A DNA stretch of 64,000 nt from Emiliania huxleyi CCMP1516 (taxonomy: Eukaryota > Haptophyta > Isochrysidales > Noelaerhabdaceae). A model generated the notes under the pieces. The model saw nothing but the letters and a program-made list of their open reading frames with translations. It searched no databases and was not told the DNA's origin. Shown here one piece after another: positions 62,399 through 64,000 of the stretch. Within the stretch, counting starts at the first letter, position 1. Every line of letters starts with the position of its first letter. The stretch lies in assembly GCF_000372725.1 (NCBI RefSeq), contig NW_005199702.1, positions 34,353 to 98,352 of the forward strand. Direction: 5' to 3'. The translations under genes and the position numbers were made by a program.

Positions 62399-63305
62399 GA
62401 GTCCTTCGGTAAGCGCGGGTTAGCGCGGGTTAGTGCTCACTAACCCGGCACGGGTTAGCACGGGTCAGAACGGGTTATCATAACCCGACGCTAACCCGAC
62501 GCTAACCCGGCACTAACCCGTGCGGCTGGGGGGCATACGTCAGCAGGGGTTTGCGCCGGGTTAGGGGTGGGTTAGGGCCGGGTTAGAGCTGGTTGGCGAG
62601 ATGAAACGGCTGCTGTGGCGGGCACTTCTGTTAACACATTCTGCCTTAACAGGTCGGCATGGTCTTCTGGTAACAGGCATGTTGTTGGTAACTTGATCGA
62701 ATGTCGCCGAGGTCGCGGACGAGCACTCGGTGTACATCGAAAGCCTGGGCGGCCGGTACGTCTGGGACGAGGCTCGCTCGTGCTGGAAGTGGGTCGTCTA
62801 CGTCGACTAGAGCACGTCCCTCCTCACTGCTCCGTGCACGCCTGACGCCCAGTCGACACACCTCCCGTTGCGCCCATGGCCTCCGCTACAGTGGCAGTGC
62901 GGGCTGCAGGGGGGCCGGCCCTCAACGTGTGCCAGTGATGGCCCTAGGGACGGGAGGAGTGAGTGCGCTGAGGGCGGTACATTAATCATTATAGATCCTG
63001 TGGCATGAGACTGTCCCGCTCGCCATGCGCCCGCGGCTGTGGTGTGGCGAGTGAGCGAACGCACGAGAGAGGGGCGGTACGAGCCGTAGAGCTCTAACCC
63101 AAACCTAACCCGAGACTAACCCGAGACTAACCCGGCGCTAACTAACCCGCGCTGTGCTCGGGGCATACGTTAGGACGGGTTAGTGCCGGGTTAGCGTCGG
63201 GTTAGCGTCGGGTTATGGTAACCCGTTCTGACCCGTGCTAACCCGTGCCGGGTTAGTGTGGCTTAACCCGGTGGACCCACGCTAACCCCGCTTACCGAAG
63301 GACTC
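62399..63305. mobile_element. 907-bp terminal-inverted-repeat element made of GGGTTA-type units
   Basis: Left end gagtccttcggtaagcg and right end cgcttaccgaaggactc are exact inverse complements. The inverted repeats extend about 125-130 bp inward (62399-~62522, ~63176-63305) with small indels. They are filled with cgggttag and ctaacccg units. Both arms have ggggcatacgt just inside. The interior (~62545-63150) encodes nothing recognisable. A non-autonomous DNA transposon is the likely class. A short gtcag flanks both ends (62391-62395, 63308-63312) a few bases away and might be a target duplication. Confidence 0.75.
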
Positions 63306-63359
63306 GCGTCAGCACCGGCTAACCTCGAAATGTGCACCTTGGATGGCTCAAGCCTGTTC

Positions 63360-63500
63360 ATGATTACAATAGTATTCAAGTATTGTACTCATAATACACG
63401 TGCATCGTGAGTACTCAACTCATGAGTACCACCGCAGTTGAGTATTCATACTCATGAGTACGTCTGGCGCATGCGTGAGTACTTGTACTCAAGTCCATGA
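63360..63500. repeat. Cluster of short palindromes
   Basis: Repeated words actcatgagta, gagtactcaactcatgagta and tgagtacttgtactca form overlapping palindromes in a less GC-rich patch. It lies about 80 bp upstream of the start codon at 63583, so it might hold regulatory sites. Confidence 0.65.
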
Positions 63501-63582
63501 ATACTACTGGCCAGTCGGTCACGTCCCAAAACGCGCTCCCTGAGACTCGACCGACCGCTGTCTCTGCTCCAGCGCTTCGCAT

Positions 63583-64000
63583 ATGCCACCAAAGAGGAAG
63601 AAGGCCCAGCCTCGACTAGAAGTGCAAAAATACAAGCTGCTTCGGCAGCCGATGAATCTTATCGGCACGCAGGTCAAGTTCCTCGGGTCGTTCTGGGAAG
63701 GGCGCATGACGGCCGAAGAGAAAGCTACGGAGTACCTGTGCACGGTGCTTGACTGGAGTACCTGTGCTCGGTGCTTGACTTTCAGATCGCTCACCGCATG
63801 CAGCCTGGCGCCCCGCCGATGCTGGCAGACCCCAACCTCAACCCGGCCCACCTCGCTGTGCTGGTCAGGATTGGCTTCAACAAGAAGGCCTTCGAGCCGG
63901 CAGTGGCAGCGATCAAGGAGAAGTACTACGAGCTGTTCCGAGGCAAAGGGGGCGAGCACAAGGAGGGCTCCTCGGGCGCGGCCGGTGCGGCATCTTCATC
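63583..64000 (+). CDS. Partial hypothetical gene, disrupted by a 26-bp tandem duplication
   Basis: Starts MPPKRKKAQPRLEVQKYK and runs off the window. A Lys-rich head is followed by LIGTQVKFLGSFWEGRMTAE. At 63729-63780 a 26-bp unit is duplicated. Because 26 is not a multiple of three, the downstream protein-like sequence (IAHRMQPGAPPMLADPNLNP, FEPAVAAIKEKYYELF) lies in a different frame from the start. Either the locus is a recent pseudogene, the assembly duplicated the unit, or the 26 bp are spliced out, which is unlikely. No family recognised. Confidence 0.5.
   Translation, partial: MPPKRKKAQPRLEVQKYKLLRQPMNLIGTQVKFLGSFWEGRMTAEEKATEYLCTVLDWSTCARCLTFRSLTACSLAPRRCWQTPTSTRPTSLCWSGLASTRRPSSRQWQRSRRSTTSCSEAKGASTRRAPRARPVRHLH
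63729..63780. repeat. 26-bp tandem duplication
   Basis: Units at 63729-63754 and 63755-63780 begin ggagtacctgtgc and differ at one base. They lie in the coding part of the gene that starts at 63583. Confidence 0.93.

Noticed and set aside
62399-63305. Telomeric repeat tract
   Set aside because: The GGGTTA-like words are irregular, interrupted by C/G, and occur in both orientations as inverted repeats, so this is an element, not a telomere.

Overview
The window looks like GC-rich nuclear DNA of a unicellular alga with a secondary plastid, most likely a haptophyte; a pelagophyte or dinoflagellate is not excluded. Several N-termini read as a signal peptide followed by a plastid transit peptide, one with a Phe at the predicted cleavage site. 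Genes carry short introns (about 65-210 nt) with GT-AG and frequent GC-AG borders, and dispersed retroelement debris separates them. No operons or bacterial gene clusters are seen. Lineage is inferred from gene style, not from a marker gene. LAYOUT: 0-10 kb holds a plastid-targeted membrane protein, a five-exon TMEM43-family protein, an ankyrin-HECT ubiquitin ligase (- strand) and a glycine-rich protein built from three copies of a DGRSG module (- strand). 10-13.4 kb is a decayed non-LTR retrotransposon with a restriction-like endonuclease domain. 13.7-23 kb holds an NTF2-fold protein, a short FAD oxidoreductase, a SET-domain methyltransferase (-), a sulfotransferase-like gene and a plastid aldo-keto reductase (-). 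23.3-26.5 kb has two intronless - strand ORFs of unknown function, one followed by a bacterial-style terminator hairpin. 26.6-28.5 kb is a nest of 5'-truncated LINE copies. 28.6-35.5 kb holds TIM44, glutaminyl-tRNA synthetase (with a 942-base assembly gap) and a SEC14/CRAL-TRIO protein (-). 35.7-37.6 kb is a longer copy of the same LINE family, with RNase H and zinc-knuckle regions and a 13-bp target duplication. 38.2-39.1 kb encodes a small thylakoid-type protein (-). 39.9-45.7 kb is a lower-GC island: a KOW-helicase ORF flanked by 1-kb direct repeats and ending 5 bp before a tRNA-Met gene. 46-54.8 kb holds a secreted beta-propeller-like protein, a TLC-domain membrane protein, an ISCU/chromodomain chimera, a Tudor-like gene with an inverted broken copy, and a lytic polysaccharide monooxygenase (-). 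54.85-55.68 kb is a large foldback of arms made of small hairpins. 56-60.4 kb holds an Mpv17/PMP22 protein (-) and a GMC oxidoreductase. 61.7-64 kb has a repeat copy, a TIR element built of GGGTTA-type repeats, and the start of an unknown gene. FUNCTION: the genes are a mixed set serving plastid, mitochondrion (TIM44, ISCU-like, possibly Mpv17), translation (GlnRS, tRNA-Met), ubiquitin, lipid and redox roles. They do not form one pathway. The strongest candidates for undescribed biology are the helicase island beside the tRNA, the hairpin foldback, the DGRSG module protein, the ISCU-chromo chimera, and an intron that appears to have arisen by exact tandem duplication of exon sequence. All exon boundaries were read by eye and need transcript support.
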